Assembly (NCBI GenBank): GCA_963669155.1
Contig: OZ022584.1
Span: 2,808,724-2,872,723 of the forward strand
DNA length: 64,000 nt
Origin: Arbacia lixula
Taxonomy: Eukaryota; Echinodermata; Echinoidea; Arbacioida; Arbaciidae
Direction of reading: 5' to 3'
Shown: piece after piece, positions 21,542-31,708 of the stretch
Layout of the letters: every line of letters begins with the position of its first letter
How positions within the stretch are numbered: position 1 is the first letter of the stretch
Notes under the pieces: generated by a model
Told to the model about the DNA's origin: nothing
The model's input: only the letters and a program-made list of their open reading frames with translations
Database searches by the model: none
Translations under genes and position numbers: made by a program

Positions 21542-21640
21542 TTCAATTCAATTCATTTATTTTTAGCACAAGTTGAACGAAGTACAAAATAAGCATATGT
21601 TACAAAGATATAATATGATATAGTACAGGATACATACATG
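21542..21640 (-). repeat. Possible non-LTR retroelement 3' tail
   Basis: On the minus strand the segment ends in AATAAATGAATTGAATTGAA, a common 3' tail of CR1/L2/RTE-like LINEs and their SINEs in marine invertebrates. A 95-codon minus frame lies upstream on that strand (21887-21600), but I see no reverse transcriptase motif, so this would be a 5'-truncated copy. The far boundary is unknown. Confidence 0.35.
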
Positions 21641-22428
21641 TGCAGCAATAACTCGTGATGCATTTTGAGATGATAAAAACATCTTTGCAGAGGGAGAAAC
21701 AGAAAAAGGCCAGTGCCATGTCTAAAGCTTCACCCCAGATATTTCTCTGCCATTGAATTATAGCAGCTAAATTTAGAAACATTAAAACACTGTTATCATG
21801 TAGAATCCCAGTTTGTGGGGGCAGTTTACTGTCGGAGGTATCATTTTGTCTAATTTCATGCTTGTGAATGCCTTCTGTACATATCAAGTTTTATGTTCTT
21901 TAACCAGAAAAGAAAATTGCATGTAAATATCTTTCTGTTACTAAATATACATCAGTGTAATTAATCTATGCTTTCCCATTGTAAACATATCTGAAATATT
22001 GCCTGGTGGTTCCATTCATGGCTGTTTTGACTGGTTCGTTAGACAGAATATTTGTCAGCTCTCCAGTCATTAATCATAGACAACAGCATCAGAAAGATTA
22101 AAGGGGGAGGTAAGCCTGGAATAAACTTAACAAATCAGAGATAGAGATGGAAACCATTAAGAGAAAATTCTGGAAGTTTTGAATGTGCAAATCATTAGAT
22201 AGGAATGCATACCTGACGTAAATTAAAAAAATAATGAAAGAAGAAATATAAGAGATGTATGATAAAAAAACAGACTGATAATAAGAAAGTCATACAAGTT
22301 TTAAATTTTTCTGGTATTGAATAAAAAAGGCTCAAGATAAAGAGCGGTAGAGCGAGGATTAAGAAAAGTGGTTCTGGTGTGTGGTCTTGCCCTAAGAATA
22401 AGAAGATAAGTTTGAACAATCTTTACCA
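21641..22428. other. Non-coding DNA, nothing recognised
   Basis: A+T-rich, no supported feature apart from possible extension of the retroelement fragment. Confidence 0.5.
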
Positions 22429-22507
22429 TTAACCCTTACATTACCAGGCTTTCGAATCCTCAGCAGCTTATGTTACATGTTCAAGCCAATTGTAATGAGA
22501 GAGTTAA
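22429..22507. repeat. TTAA micro-element
   Basis: TTAACCCTTACATTACCAGG at the left end and AATGAGAGAGTTAA at the right leave TTAA on both edges 79 bp apart. The centre CTCAGCAGCTTATG is a diverged form of the family core. A further TTAACCCTTCATGTGCCATT at 22610 is the left half of another copy. Confidence 0.5.
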
Positions 22508-22695
22508 TTCCTAGAATTGTCTTTGTTCAGTTAATTCAAGAGAGACACAGCATGCTCTAGGAATGGCCTTGCTTCTGGATGAAACACAAGAATAAACAGT
22601 CTCTACAGGTTAACCCTTCATGTGCCATTAATACCTTTTGGCACATCTTTCTACTATCATTCAATCCAGACTTATTATCAGCCTTGCATCCTCCT

Positions 22696-23225
22696 TTAAA
22701 GATTGTCCGTCCCTTTTGCAAGCTTAAAATTTGAAATCGTCTATCACGATCGTAAATTGAAGAAAGTGTGATTCAAGACCATTTCTAAGAATATAGCATG
22801 TTGAAGCTTTCTGTATATGTAAAAAATTTCAGCCGTTAAATTTCAAACCGACTTTTTTCGTACTACGAAAAAAGTATTAGTCTTTGTTACAGTATCTATG
22901 TGGTTATTATGTGTGTGTAAAATCCTAATTTTATGAGTAACTACAAAACTTTGGAGATGATTCCTTCCATAGAACATTTTTTTTTTCATAATGCGTTTTA
23001 TAATTTAATAAACAGATTAATCAATAAGGCAGATATTTCAACACAAACTGCTAAGAGCCTGAGGTAAAGACTATTAATCAGACGTTGCTTACATGCATTA
23101 TTTGAATTTTACACTACGTATCAGTTTCAAATTGTAAATATAGAGCTTGCTAGCACTTCTCTATATGTTTTGCCAATGTTTCGATGGTTTTGTGGTGATC
23201 TGAAAAAGGGACTGGCTGTCTTTAA
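22696..23225. mobile_element. TTAA-bounded inverted-repeat element
   Basis: The left end TTAAAGATTGTCCGTCCCTT and the reverse complement of the right end TTAAAGACAGCCAGTCCCTT match at most positions over about 22 bp, with TTAA at both extremes (22696-22699 and 23222-23225). Inside are a perfect 25 bp palindrome (22851-22875) and a stem ATATAGAG..CTCTATAT (about 23137-23165). The 530 bp body has no transposase frame. TTAA edges suggest piggyBac-type mobilisation, by inference. Confidence 0.6.
22851..22875. other. Perfect inverted repeat, 12 bp arms
   Basis: ACTTTTTTCGTA, one spacer base C, then TACGAAAAAAGT. It lies inside the TTAA-bounded element and may mark an internal junction of two inverted ends. 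Confidence 0.8.
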
Positions 23226-23698
23226 GAATACCATAAAGACGCTCTTATCAGGAGAGTTAAAGGTGTGGGTACTTGTGTCTCCCAAGGCTCTGCCAAGTTC
23301 TCAAGTTTTATGATGAATGACTAAAAATAACCCCATGTGACTGACACAATTTAAACAAATGCTGACAGCTGGGTAAAATATTCTGATAGGAGTAGGAAAC
23401 TTAATATGCCTTATTAGTGGAGGCCATGCAACACTGAGGAACCCTGCCATATTGCTAACCAAAAAACGAGCCCTGCCTGTCAAGGGAACAAAATCAAATA
23501 AAAAATTCCAAGGAGTTTCTTTTCAAGCCTGATGTCCAAGTAAACTAGAGCAATTCGACTGCCACGCAGTCGATAAATATGCCTCCGCCTCTTTGCTATT
23601 CTCAGAAAATGTGTATGTTTGGTGGGCAATGTACCATTGCTCGTATGTGAAATGAAAATATCACATTCTGTTTTTTCAGGTTTAGCCAAGGTTGGCAA
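23226..23698. other. Non-coding DNA, nothing recognised
   Basis: Two minus-strand frames of 60 and 72 codons abut here but have no recognisable domains. No supported feature. Confidence 0.45.
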
Positions 23699-24660
23699 TG
23701 TTCATTGACCTTTGACCTCTTACTTCATTGACTTCCAATCTAACCAGTCTGTCTAAATCCATCCTTGTATTAAGTTTGTTTAAAATTAGCCAATATTGGG
23801 TGAAGTTCATTGACCTTTGACCTTTCAGGAATTTTACCCAAACTTCACCAGTCTACCTCCATGAAGTGATACATCTCTGGACTATGTTTGGTTTGAATTG
23901 AATCATTAGTATTGGATTCAATGTGAAAAATATCTATTTGAGGGCAATTTTTAGCCAATTTTGGCAAAGTTCATTGACCTTTGATCCCTGACCTTTGAGA
24001 AATTTCACCAAAAATGTCATCAGTGATCCATCTTTGCACCATGTTTGGTTGGTATTGCTCCCTTGGATTTGGATATATTTTGAAAATGATCACTTTGGGG
24101 GCAATTTTTTGCTAATTTTTGGCAAAGTTCATTGACCTTTGACCTTTGAACTCTCAGGAGTTTTACCCAAACTTTCACCAGTCTACCTCCATGAGGTGAT
24201 ACATCTCTGTATCATTTTTGGTTCGAATTGCGCCATTGGACTTGGACTTAGGTTTATTGCGAAAATGTCAATTTTTGCAAAGTTCATTGACTTTTGACCT
24301 TTGACCTTCCAGCAATTTCGCCAACAATATCACCAGTCTACCCCCAAGTAGTGATCCATTGTTTCACTATGTTTGGTTGGAATTGCACCATTGGATTTGG
24401 ATTTATTGTGAAAATTTAAACGTTTGGGGCAATTTCTAGCTAATTTTGGCAAAGTTCATTGACCTTTGACCTCCGACCTTTCAGGAATTTTACCAAAAAT
24501 GTCACCAGTCTATCCCCAAGTAGTGATCTATCTTTGTACCATGTTTAATGAGAATTGCATCCTTGGATTTGGATTTATTGTGGAAAAGGTCATTATGGGG
24601 CAATTTTTTACAAAGTTCATTGACCTTTGACCTTTGACCTCAATCAGATTTGACCCCAAT
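23699..24660. repeat. Tandem array of about 160 bp units with DR1 motifs
   Basis: AGTTCATTGACCTTTGACCT-like phrases start near 23699, 23805, 23969, 24127, 24282, 24454 and 24615, mostly 155-172 bp apart. Each unit also has TCACCAGTCTACC(T/C)CC, a CATCTCTG/CATCTTTG block, ATGTTTGGTTGGAATTG, ATTGGATTTGGATTTATTG and GGGGCAATTTTTAGC. TGACCTTTGACCT, a perfect DR1 of AGGTCA half-sites, occurs at 23706, 23811, 24133, 24295, 24460, 24621 and 24628. The third unit has lost it. The array runs into the GGAC microsatellite and hairpin downstream. Confidence 0.85.
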
Positions 24661-24754
24661 TTTACACACTTCATTAGTTTCATGCAATACATACATGTAC
24701 CAAGTTTGAAGCAAATCTGCTTAACGGTTCTCAAGATATTGCCTAAACGGATTC

Positions 24755-24855
24755 GGGACGGACGGACGGACGGACGGACGGACTTACGGACGGACAGACG
24801 GACGGACGGACGGACGGACGGACGGACGGACGGACGGACGGACGGACGGACGGAC
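24755..24855. repeat. GGAC tetranucleotide microsatellite
   Basis: About 25 units of GGAC/ACGG, broken by CTTACGG and CAGACGG near 24783-24800. Frames across it give Arg-Pro-Ser-Val or Asp-Gly-Arg-Thr repeats, which are often mis-called as proteins in marine invertebrate genomes. Confidence 0.95.
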
Positions 24856-24867
24856 AACCCGAAAACA

Positions 24868-24899
24868 TAATGCCTCCGGCCACTTCGTGGCGGAGGCAT
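24868..24899. repeat. GC-rich terminal hairpin of the array
   Basis: ATGCCTCCGGCCAC and GTGGCGGAGGCAT pair around a TTC loop with one bulged base. It follows the GGAC microsatellite directly and precedes a run of A. Array, microsatellite and hairpin look like parts of one composite repeat, with the hairpin as its end. Confidence 0.75.
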
Positions 24900-24916
24900 A
24901 AAAAAAAACCAACCCT

Positions 24917-25006
24917 GAACCCTTGTATGCCATATGGGCCTCATTATGCACAAGTAATACATGCATATCCCATAGAGCAGCAGTTTATCTGGCACCAAAA
25001 GGGTTA
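24917..25006. repeat. TTAA micro-element, good copy
   Basis: TGAACCCTTGTATGCCATA at the left and TCTGGCACCAAAAGGGTTAA at the right are inverted ends (CCCTT..TGCCA against TGGCA..AAGGG). The family core CCATAGAGCAGCAGTTT lies at 24970-24986 and TAATACATGC just before it. The right TTAA is intact, the left has decayed to TGAA. A further AAGGGTTAAAA at 25094-25104 may end a neighbouring copy. Confidence 0.65.
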
Positions 25007-25106
25007 ACTATATGTTTTGCATTGTATCATATGAGGAAAAGGATTTTTTCACAGGAGCTCTATAGTCATTTTTAGGGGCTGTGTTTAGCATTGCAAGGGT
25101 TAAAAT

Positions 25107-26879
25107 TACTGTAAGCCCCATGTCATTTCTTTCACTGATCCTGCCAGCTTTTGCAAATACATATTTTGTGGTAAGAGATATGGCCGACTGCAAATATCCC
25201 TGTTTTTGTTATAACGCAAAATAGGATGATGAAATTATTATGAATTACAGTTGAATTACTATTTTTTATTTAAACTTCACATTTATTACCCTGTTTTTTC
25301 TGTATTTGCATATCAATCTTAACCAAGCACATACATTTACTAATATCTTAGGAGAAATGTAATCATAAACTAGGTATGTGGAAGTAGAAAGAATTGAATT
25401 TTTAAATGAATGTGGGGATGTCTTGTAAAAGCTGTTTCTATGGCGTGTCCGCATAAGGAAGACACAATCCTTCATAGAATTCTATGAAGATGTTAAATAA
25501 GTTGATCAAAATGTTACTTCACACATCTTGAAGACACATGTTATCTTCAGTAGATCTAGATGCATTACTTTTTATCAAGAGAGCCTGTCGTATTTCTTGG
25601 TCAGGATACTGAATTGGACGGATGTTACAATTATAATCCTAGTAACTGGATGCAAGAATGCAACATGCACACACAATATGTGCACCATCTCCACTCCCTA
25701 GGGAGTATGCCTTGCCCACTAACAATACTGGCACTCGGTGAAGATCATCCACATAATTTTCCACCTTCTATCACGTACCCATTCATACTCAATGGGTGGA
25801 GTGCAGCAATGCGAATGCAGCATCTTGCAATACTACAATGTGGTGTAGTGGTTTGGCTACTACTCTCAAAGTAAAAGGTTCAACTTACCACCATGATATG
25901 TGCAGCACCATCTAAAGAGGAACATATTGAGATGAGTTTAACTGAGTTCCCATCAGGGTAGCATCCAAGATGTATAGACGATCAAACACATGGAGACACA
26001 GAGTTAGGGCAACTCCCAGCTACAGCTTTCCTCACATCAAAATCCTCCAACATCATGGGTAAGTGTTTCATCAAATGTTCACATCCACCAATCCACAGAT
26101 GATTCCTCTCATAGATATGACATAGTTTTTTTTGATAAATTCCAGTTATATACTCCTTCATTTAAATCTCAGGAAGTAAACGAGTGTTTGTTTGTTCAGG
26201 TGCTTTGATCAAAGCAGTGAAACACCAGCAATAAGCTATGAAATGTAAGCAATTATTATATCTCACTTTAACTAACAGCATGGATTTATATACTGGGTTT
26301 TCCACAGATAACCAAGATCCAGTGTCTACATGAGATGAAATATTTCACGACTTTTTCTATATCTGGCGCAAGTGTGATCTCACAAACAAATGATACATTT
26401 CTTAACTTTCCCTTTTCCAGCTCAAGTAAAATGCTGTTAAGTCCAATCACTCTCATAGATACTGCTTCTTTTCATGAACTTGCCATTGTTGTGAGACAGA
26501 AAAAGATGGATGGGCACAAACTATTCTTGTACAGTAGCTTGCATCATCAGCAATAACAACATCAACAAGAACTTCTACCCTACAAAAGTCCCTCCACATC
26601 ACTCTCTGTAATAGGAGAACCACATCGGCTTCCTGATATTGATCCAAGTACCTTCCATCAAAAGACAATCAGATTCTTTTAGTAGGTTAATCTGCATCTT
26701 GCCATCTCAAATGCAATATGTTCCATGGCGCCCATGCTCCGACGCCAGTACACACACGCACAGGCTTTCCACCGATCTGATCACTTGTAGCACGAAGCAG
26801 AAGTTATTATTAGACATCCAGGAAGCCAGACACGTCTTACAACTTGTTGGGGGAAGAGCTAAAATAGGTGGTTGTTCTT
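25107..26879. other. Non-coding DNA, nothing recognised
   Basis: A plus-strand frame of 104 codons at 25560-25874 and several of 70-80 codons have no recognisable domain, no repeated codon bias and no convincing splice context. No repeat boundary was seen. Confidence 0.45.
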
Positions 26880-27080
26880 AATTTTCCCGCTGGCGGCAAA
26901 TCCTCGTTAACTCTCATTACTTATGAGTGGAGGTCAGAGGAGTTCGATGAGGAATCATAAAAATCAGGATTGTAAAAGTTAGGGAGAAGTGATTGTTAGT
27001 GCTAGCGGGCGATTGCTAGCGCAGTTACGGCAGGAATAATAGGGCAGATAGATGATTCGTCCCCTGGGTGGCACTGCAGG
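26880..27080. promoter_or_regulatory. Possible regulatory island
   Basis: A balanced patch with TCCCGCTGGCGGCAAATCC, CTCATTACTTATGAG (imperfect palindrome) and a doubled GCTAGCG (27001 and 27015). Sharp composition contrast with its flanks suggests functional non-coding DNA, by inference only. Confidence 0.28.
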
Positions 27081-27358
27081 AGGGCAGGCGGGTGGTATGG
27101 TCTAATACACACTCACACAAACACATACACACACATACATACACACAGGTTGGTAACAGTATTTTAGCTTAAGTGATCATATGGCTGTGTGGGGTTCTCC
27201 TAGCATGTGTCACTTCACAGAAAGCATACTGATATGTTTTTACTTCCATCTAATAGTAGGTAGGGCTTTTAGGGAATCACTGTTTATCAGCTTGTATGTC
27301 CATCTCTCTTCCTGTCCCATTTCCTACACATGCCAACCTCTCCTCTCTCTTTTTTGTG
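27081..27358. other. Non-coding DNA with short CA patch
   Basis: Interrupted ACACACATACAT sequence at about 27105-27150, then CT-rich DNA leading into the next repeat. Confidence 0.6.
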
Positions 27359-27446
27359 TTAACTCTTTAAGTGCCACATTTGGCCTTTTTTTCCACAAGT
27401 AATGCACATACATGCACTAGAGCAGCAACTGAACTGCCAAGAGTTC
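27359..27446. repeat. TTAA micro-element
   Basis: TTAACTCTTTAAGTGCCACA at the left, TAATGCACATACATGCA and TAGAGCAGCAACTG in the centre, and CTGCCAAGAGTT at the right. The left TTAA is intact. Spacing and core match the other copies. Confidence 0.55.
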
Positions 27447-27708
27447 ATCAACATGAAATTCTTGTTATTCTCCTCTGTTATGCCTTGCCTCTTTTTCTTC
27501 CTTTCATCTTCTTTTCCTCTAGCCCTTTCCTTCATTTTCTGTTCCCATGTCAATGTTTCAATACTCTGTTACTATTTGTCTTTCTTCACACTAACTTCTT
27601 TCTACATTCTCTAGTTCTTCACACTCAAATTCTCCTCCCCCTTATTCTTTATATTCCACATGATCCATTTCCAGTTTGGATTATAAATGTCCCAGAGCTT
27701 AGAAGCCA
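27447..27708. repeat. Pyrimidine-rich tract
   Basis: Mostly C and T on the plus strand to about 27660, giving Leu/Phe/Ser-rich frames that are not genes. Confidence 0.75.
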
Positions 27709-27819
27709 GGGGCCATATTCATGAAAGCTTACTAGCCTAGTTGGTTACTACAATGCATGCATTTCGATGCACTCTAGTAACTATATGGGCTTATAGTAAG
27801 GTTTCATGAATATGGCCCC
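27709..27819. mobile_element. Near-perfect 111 bp palindrome (MITE-like)
   Basis: GGGGCCATATTCATGAAA at 27709 and TTTCATGAATATGGCCCC at the end are exact inverted repeats of 18 bp. The inner parts continue the pairing (CTTACTA with TAGTAAG, GTTACTA with TAGTAAC) down to a TGCATGCATTTCGATGCA centre. The whole element folds into one hairpin with no coding capacity. CCA before and AGG after could be remnants of a short duplication or extra arm bases. Confidence 0.8.
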
Positions 27820-28265
27820 AGGTTAACTTTAACCAGACACACAAGCATATCTATTATAGACCCATCTTCTACTCACATGAATGTACAGAGCATGCACATG
27901 ACATTTACACGGTACAAGTAAGTAGCGCTACATACCACTCACAGTATGTTGTCTACCCACACATTAAACCGGTATAAATGTCAATGTCGCATAAAACTAA
28001 GCAGGGATTAATGCTTTTAATTATTGTCTATTTTGAGATCTAGATCAAGAAGGTTGTGTGGAAACAGTGTTTAACCCACAAACCATCTGGATGTCAGTTA
28101 GGTTATCTACTAGGCACACTCCTTGAGAGGTCCGGTGCTGCTAACCCGCTCCGTCCCATAGAAACTGAGTTGGTCTTGATATGGGGCTATCCGTGCTTGC
28201 ATATGACTGAGAAGGTTAATCCCATACAGAGCAGCATAAACGATGCATTGGTGGTGGAGGAGGGG
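27820..28265. other. Non-coding DNA with a decayed micro-element
   Basis: GGTTAATCCCATACAGAGCAGCATA near 28195-28220 and GAGGAGGGGTTAA at the end form the right part of another TTAA micro-element that shares its last TTAA with the next copy. The rest is featureless. Confidence 0.45.
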
Positions 28266-28356
28266 TTAACTCTTTGAACCCCATTGATGTATTTTACATA
28301 AGTAATACACACAAACTCCACCAGGCCACCATTTGTCTAGTATGAAAAGGGTTTAA
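28266..28356. repeat. TTAA micro-element with both TTAA ends
   Basis: TTAACTCTTTGAACCCCATT at the left and GTATGAAAAGGGTTTAA at the right; TTAA is intact at 28266-28269 and 28353-28356. The centre has AAGTAATACACACAAACTCC and CACCATTTGTCTAG. This 91 bp copy is useful for defining the family, as both termini survive. Confidence 0.65.
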
Positions 28357-28794
28357 TGTACTAGTGGTAACATCTCCCTCCTATATCACCATGTGATGTA
28401 CTGGTATTGGACAGCTTAACTAACTCACATGCCTATCATACATGTAGCGAGATTAATCCCTTGCCTCTGTAATGCATGGTTTACAACAAAAAAATCTTCT
28501 AAAAGATAGGCAATTGCTCTTTTTAATGCAAAAGCCTCAGTGAAATCAATGTTTAATTGCTCCAAGATACAAACATGCTGTTCTGAGAGATTGCATTACT
28601 AACATCCAAAAATGTTTGTTTCCTTGGATACTATCTGTTCTCAAAGCTTGGCAATTTGACTGTAATTCATGGCAATACCACATTCCTCATGAATATCTAT
28701 GATTGCTTTGCAGATTGCAAAACACATTAAAATCATAGAATGATTGCTTAAAAAGCTGTGGATCTTGGCCCAGAGAGCTATATTTAACCCAAAG
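28357..28794. other. Non-coding DNA, nothing recognised
   Basis: A+T-rich with no supported feature. Confidence 0.55.
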
Positions 28795-29070
28795 ACCACA
28801 CAGCGCTGCAAAGTTTTACATCGCACGCGCACAACTATTACGCCAAGCCACGCACAAGTTCCTACCTCAGCTCCTCGCTCGATCGAGCCAGAGAGCATGC
28901 AGGTTAAACCAATTCTCACCGGCACGGCCGGCCCGAGTCAAGCTAGCTTGCTAGCTACCAGCTCAGTGCGCATGGAGCATGCATCACTCACACTTTTCAT
29001 TGATTCTGATCAATGCACCGGTTTCAACAAAATGGCTCCAGGGCCCAATAGCTTCGATCGAGGCCTGGTT
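28795..29070. promoter_or_regulatory. CpG-rich island with palindromic words
   Basis: Many CpG sites (GCACGCGCAC, CGCTCGATCGAGCC, CGGCACGGCCGGCCCG, CTTCGATCGAGGCC) stand out from A+T-rich flanks. CAAGCTAGCTTG and GCTCGATCGAGC are perfect palindromes. A 116-codon plus frame (28744-29094) and a 94-codon minus frame cover it, but neither shows a known domain. It may be a promoter, an enhancer or a G+C-rich mobile element; I cannot decide. Confidence 0.35.
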
Positions 29071-29419
29071 TACAAATCGACTCAGGTTTATTAAAAATAC
29101 ATTACATAATCGTTTTATTTCCCATTTCTTCAAAGAGCTAACATTTTTCCCATCCATCTTACTGATTCCAGGGCATAAATAGATGGATACCCTTGAAGGA
29201 TAGATCCTGTGAAACTTACCCAGTATGCAATACTAGTGATATGATAAATGGATACATTTAGGACAGTATAACAATTAAGTTGCACACAAGGAGTAATTTG
29301 ACTAAGAATTATTTGAGACATTGTCAACATACTTGTTTTAGGTGTTCAAAATAACACTACATGAAGGCAGATAATCAGAACACAGGAGATTTAACTATGC
29401 ATTAGTTAACAACATTTCT
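29071..29419. other. Non-coding DNA, nothing recognised
   Basis: A+T-rich, no feature seen. Confidence 0.55.
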
Positions 29420-29600
29420 GCAAACTGGCCATGTGTAATGTAGCATGCTTAAATTTCTTCCACATTCTAAGCACTGGCATTGGGACTTTTATAGTTTTGT
29501 GATAACTGGTCATGTGTGATGTAACATGCATTTCTTCCCAAAACTATCACTGGTATTGGGACTATTACAGATTTCTAGAAAAATGGACCTGGACCTCATT
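29420..29600. repeat. Local duplication, period near 92 bp
   Basis: AACTGGCCATGTGTAATGTA at 29424 is matched by AACTGGTCATGTGTGATGTA at 29504. Both continue with CATGC..TTTCTTCC, then a CACTGG.ATTGGGACT.TTA block. Diverged, non-coding. Confidence 0.7.
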
Positions 29601-30879
29601 TTATAAGCTCTGCAGATTAGCAATATATGAGCTGGGATATGAAATTGGCTTTTCTTGAATGGGAGCGGATTAAATCTCAATATTCCTCCGAGTGTTTTTT
29701 CTATCATGGACATTGGCTTGTTGACGTAGGATGCAAGGACATGCATGTCTGGTCAACTAATCACTGAAAGATGGGCAAGCCAGCAAGAAATTATGTAAAT
29801 TTATGGGACTTTGAACTATCAGTTATTATAACGTGCATGATCAAAACAAAGCTCAGTGTCCTTAACAAACTGGCATGAAAAAATGTTAATAATACGTCCC
29901 TTTTTATTTTCATATTTGAGAATTTTGCATAAATATTTACCAAAGTTCCATGCAATGATTGTTACATAATGAAACACTACGCAAATAAATATTCAAAACA
30001 ATATTTTTGTTACACATTTGATACATCATATGTTTGGAGTGAATGCTGTTTATAAATATTTTTATACATCCACTGCACTAGCCACTTTCCAGCTGATCAC
30101 AACCATCTAAAACTGCAACAAAACCCTATGGCCCTTCCCTAATCTCCAAAGAATGGCATAAAAACAACAAGAAGAAAAAGAAGTATCATCTGCCAACAAA
30201 AATCCCAGGTAACCAACAACAAAAACTTTCAGTGGAAACATAATTATCTGATTTGCTTAGTCTGTGCCTTTGTGTATAATGACATTGTGTTCGTGCATGG
30301 GTAAGCTTAACGGAAAAAAAGGAACAGGGTGTATTGAAGTCAGTCCATAAATCTAAGTGTTATAAAGAATCTCCCAAGGCTGAGGAACAAGAAAATCCCT
30401 AGAAATGACAGAGGTAAGTACATTCCATTTATTGTAAACATCTTTTATAGAACCAAGGTTGACAGAATTTTAAAACGTCACCAGTTGCTTTTATATCCAG
30501 GTATTGCAGAGAATTGACATTGTTGCTTTCTTCAAAGCAATGAAGCAAAATATTCCCGAACGAAAGAACATATCACTACAAACCAGACAAAATCAAAAGG
30601 TTACAGCCACATGGACCCACAAAAGATTCCCTTTCATAGCTTCTCATAAAATTGCATTGTTCAGCTAAATTCAAACAAACTAAATTCCCCCAAATTAGAG
30701 CAGTAGTTATTGTGCCATTTTCAACTTAATTGAAAGTACGGTATGAACATTTCTATGTTACCAAATTGAAGATTTGATTATAATCTTTTGCGTATATGCA
30801 ATTCATCTGTTATCATTTGTAATGCTCGTAAACATCAGTCAACTCAGTTCATCTCACTTCAAATTCACGTTATCTCTAT
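29601..30879. other. Non-coding DNA, nothing recognised
   Basis: About 1.3 kb of A+T-rich DNA with no gene, array or element boundary seen. Confidence 0.55.
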
Positions 30880-30962
30880 AAGCACCACCTTGCATTCTTT
30901 CACCAGTAATCCATACAAGTAGTATAGAGCAGTATTTTTTGTGTAGAGCGCTGAAGGAGTTA
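30880..30962. repeat. TTAA micro-element, degenerate copy
   Basis: CCAGTAATCCATACAAG, TATAGAGCAGTATTTTTTGT and GCGCTGAAGGAGTTAA follow the family order. The right TTAA is intact; the left end is uncertain. Confidence 0.45.
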
Positions 30963-31664
30963 ATCACTGCTGGTATGAATGTTTACGTTTGGCGAGCACG
31001 CAGCACCAGAATAACAACGCTGGTGAGCAGCACAATGCACTTTCCACTTCCTCCTCTCTCATAATTGCCCAACTGGTGCTCATCTTTTATTAAAAACCAA
31101 ATCAATACCCCTGTCTCCTGCTATCTAAATGTCTTATGAGGGCCTGATATCCCCTCAAACCATGTTTCATTCCCCGTCATGCTCTGAATTGTACCTTTTG
31201 TAATACGACATCGCATTTTAATGAAATAAAAAATGTGTGACATTTAATAATCTGACAGCAACCCTCAGCAATAGCAATACAATCAACACTTTGTATGAAC
31301 ATATCAATGGAGAAAGTAACGTTCACTATCAACACTTTCTGTAATGAATGAAATGTAGGTTGAAATGCAGGTTAACTTGGTTAACGTAATTATTAGAAGA
31401 AGTAAGAACAAGTTGATATCCAATGGTATGTCCCCAACTTTTCCTTAAATCATAGTGATACAGAAACACAACAAATGAATGAAGCGCCATTTTTATCTCA
31501 AAAGTTCAAAAATCTATGACATACTCACCATCCAACACTGTTTTGTAGCATAATTTCATATGCAGCTTGTCAAGAGAAGCACCCATAGTTGCAACTGTTG
31601 TTGTCATTTGACTGTTTACAATATCAATATATACTCCAGCCTCTCCTGTTGAGATCCTGTGGGG
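30963..31664. other. Non-coding DNA, nothing recognised
   Basis: A+T-rich apart from a short balanced part at about 30975-31080. No feature supported. Confidence 0.5.
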
Positions 31665-31708
31665 TTAACCCTCTTAGTTCCATAGGCGATACACTGTATA
31701 GTAATTAA
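31665..31708. repeat. Short TTAA-bounded remnant
   Basis: TTAACCCTCTTAGTTCCATA starts a copy of the micro-element family, but a TTAA follows only 40 bp later (31705-31708), so this is probably an internally deleted or broken copy. Confidence 0.35.

Noticed and set aside
21600-21887. 95-codon minus frame as LINE reverse transcriptase
   Set aside because: No reverse transcriptase motif is visible. Only the tail-like sequence at 21542 suggests a retroelement.
24528-24998. Minus-strand frame of 156 codons with Arg-Pro-Ser-Val repeats
   Set aside because: It is the translation of the GGAC microsatellite and the adjacent repeat hairpin, with no independent domain.
28744-29094. 116-codon plus frame as a protein exon
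   Set aside because: No recognised domain. Its openness is explained by high G+C content, and a minus frame overlaps it equally well.
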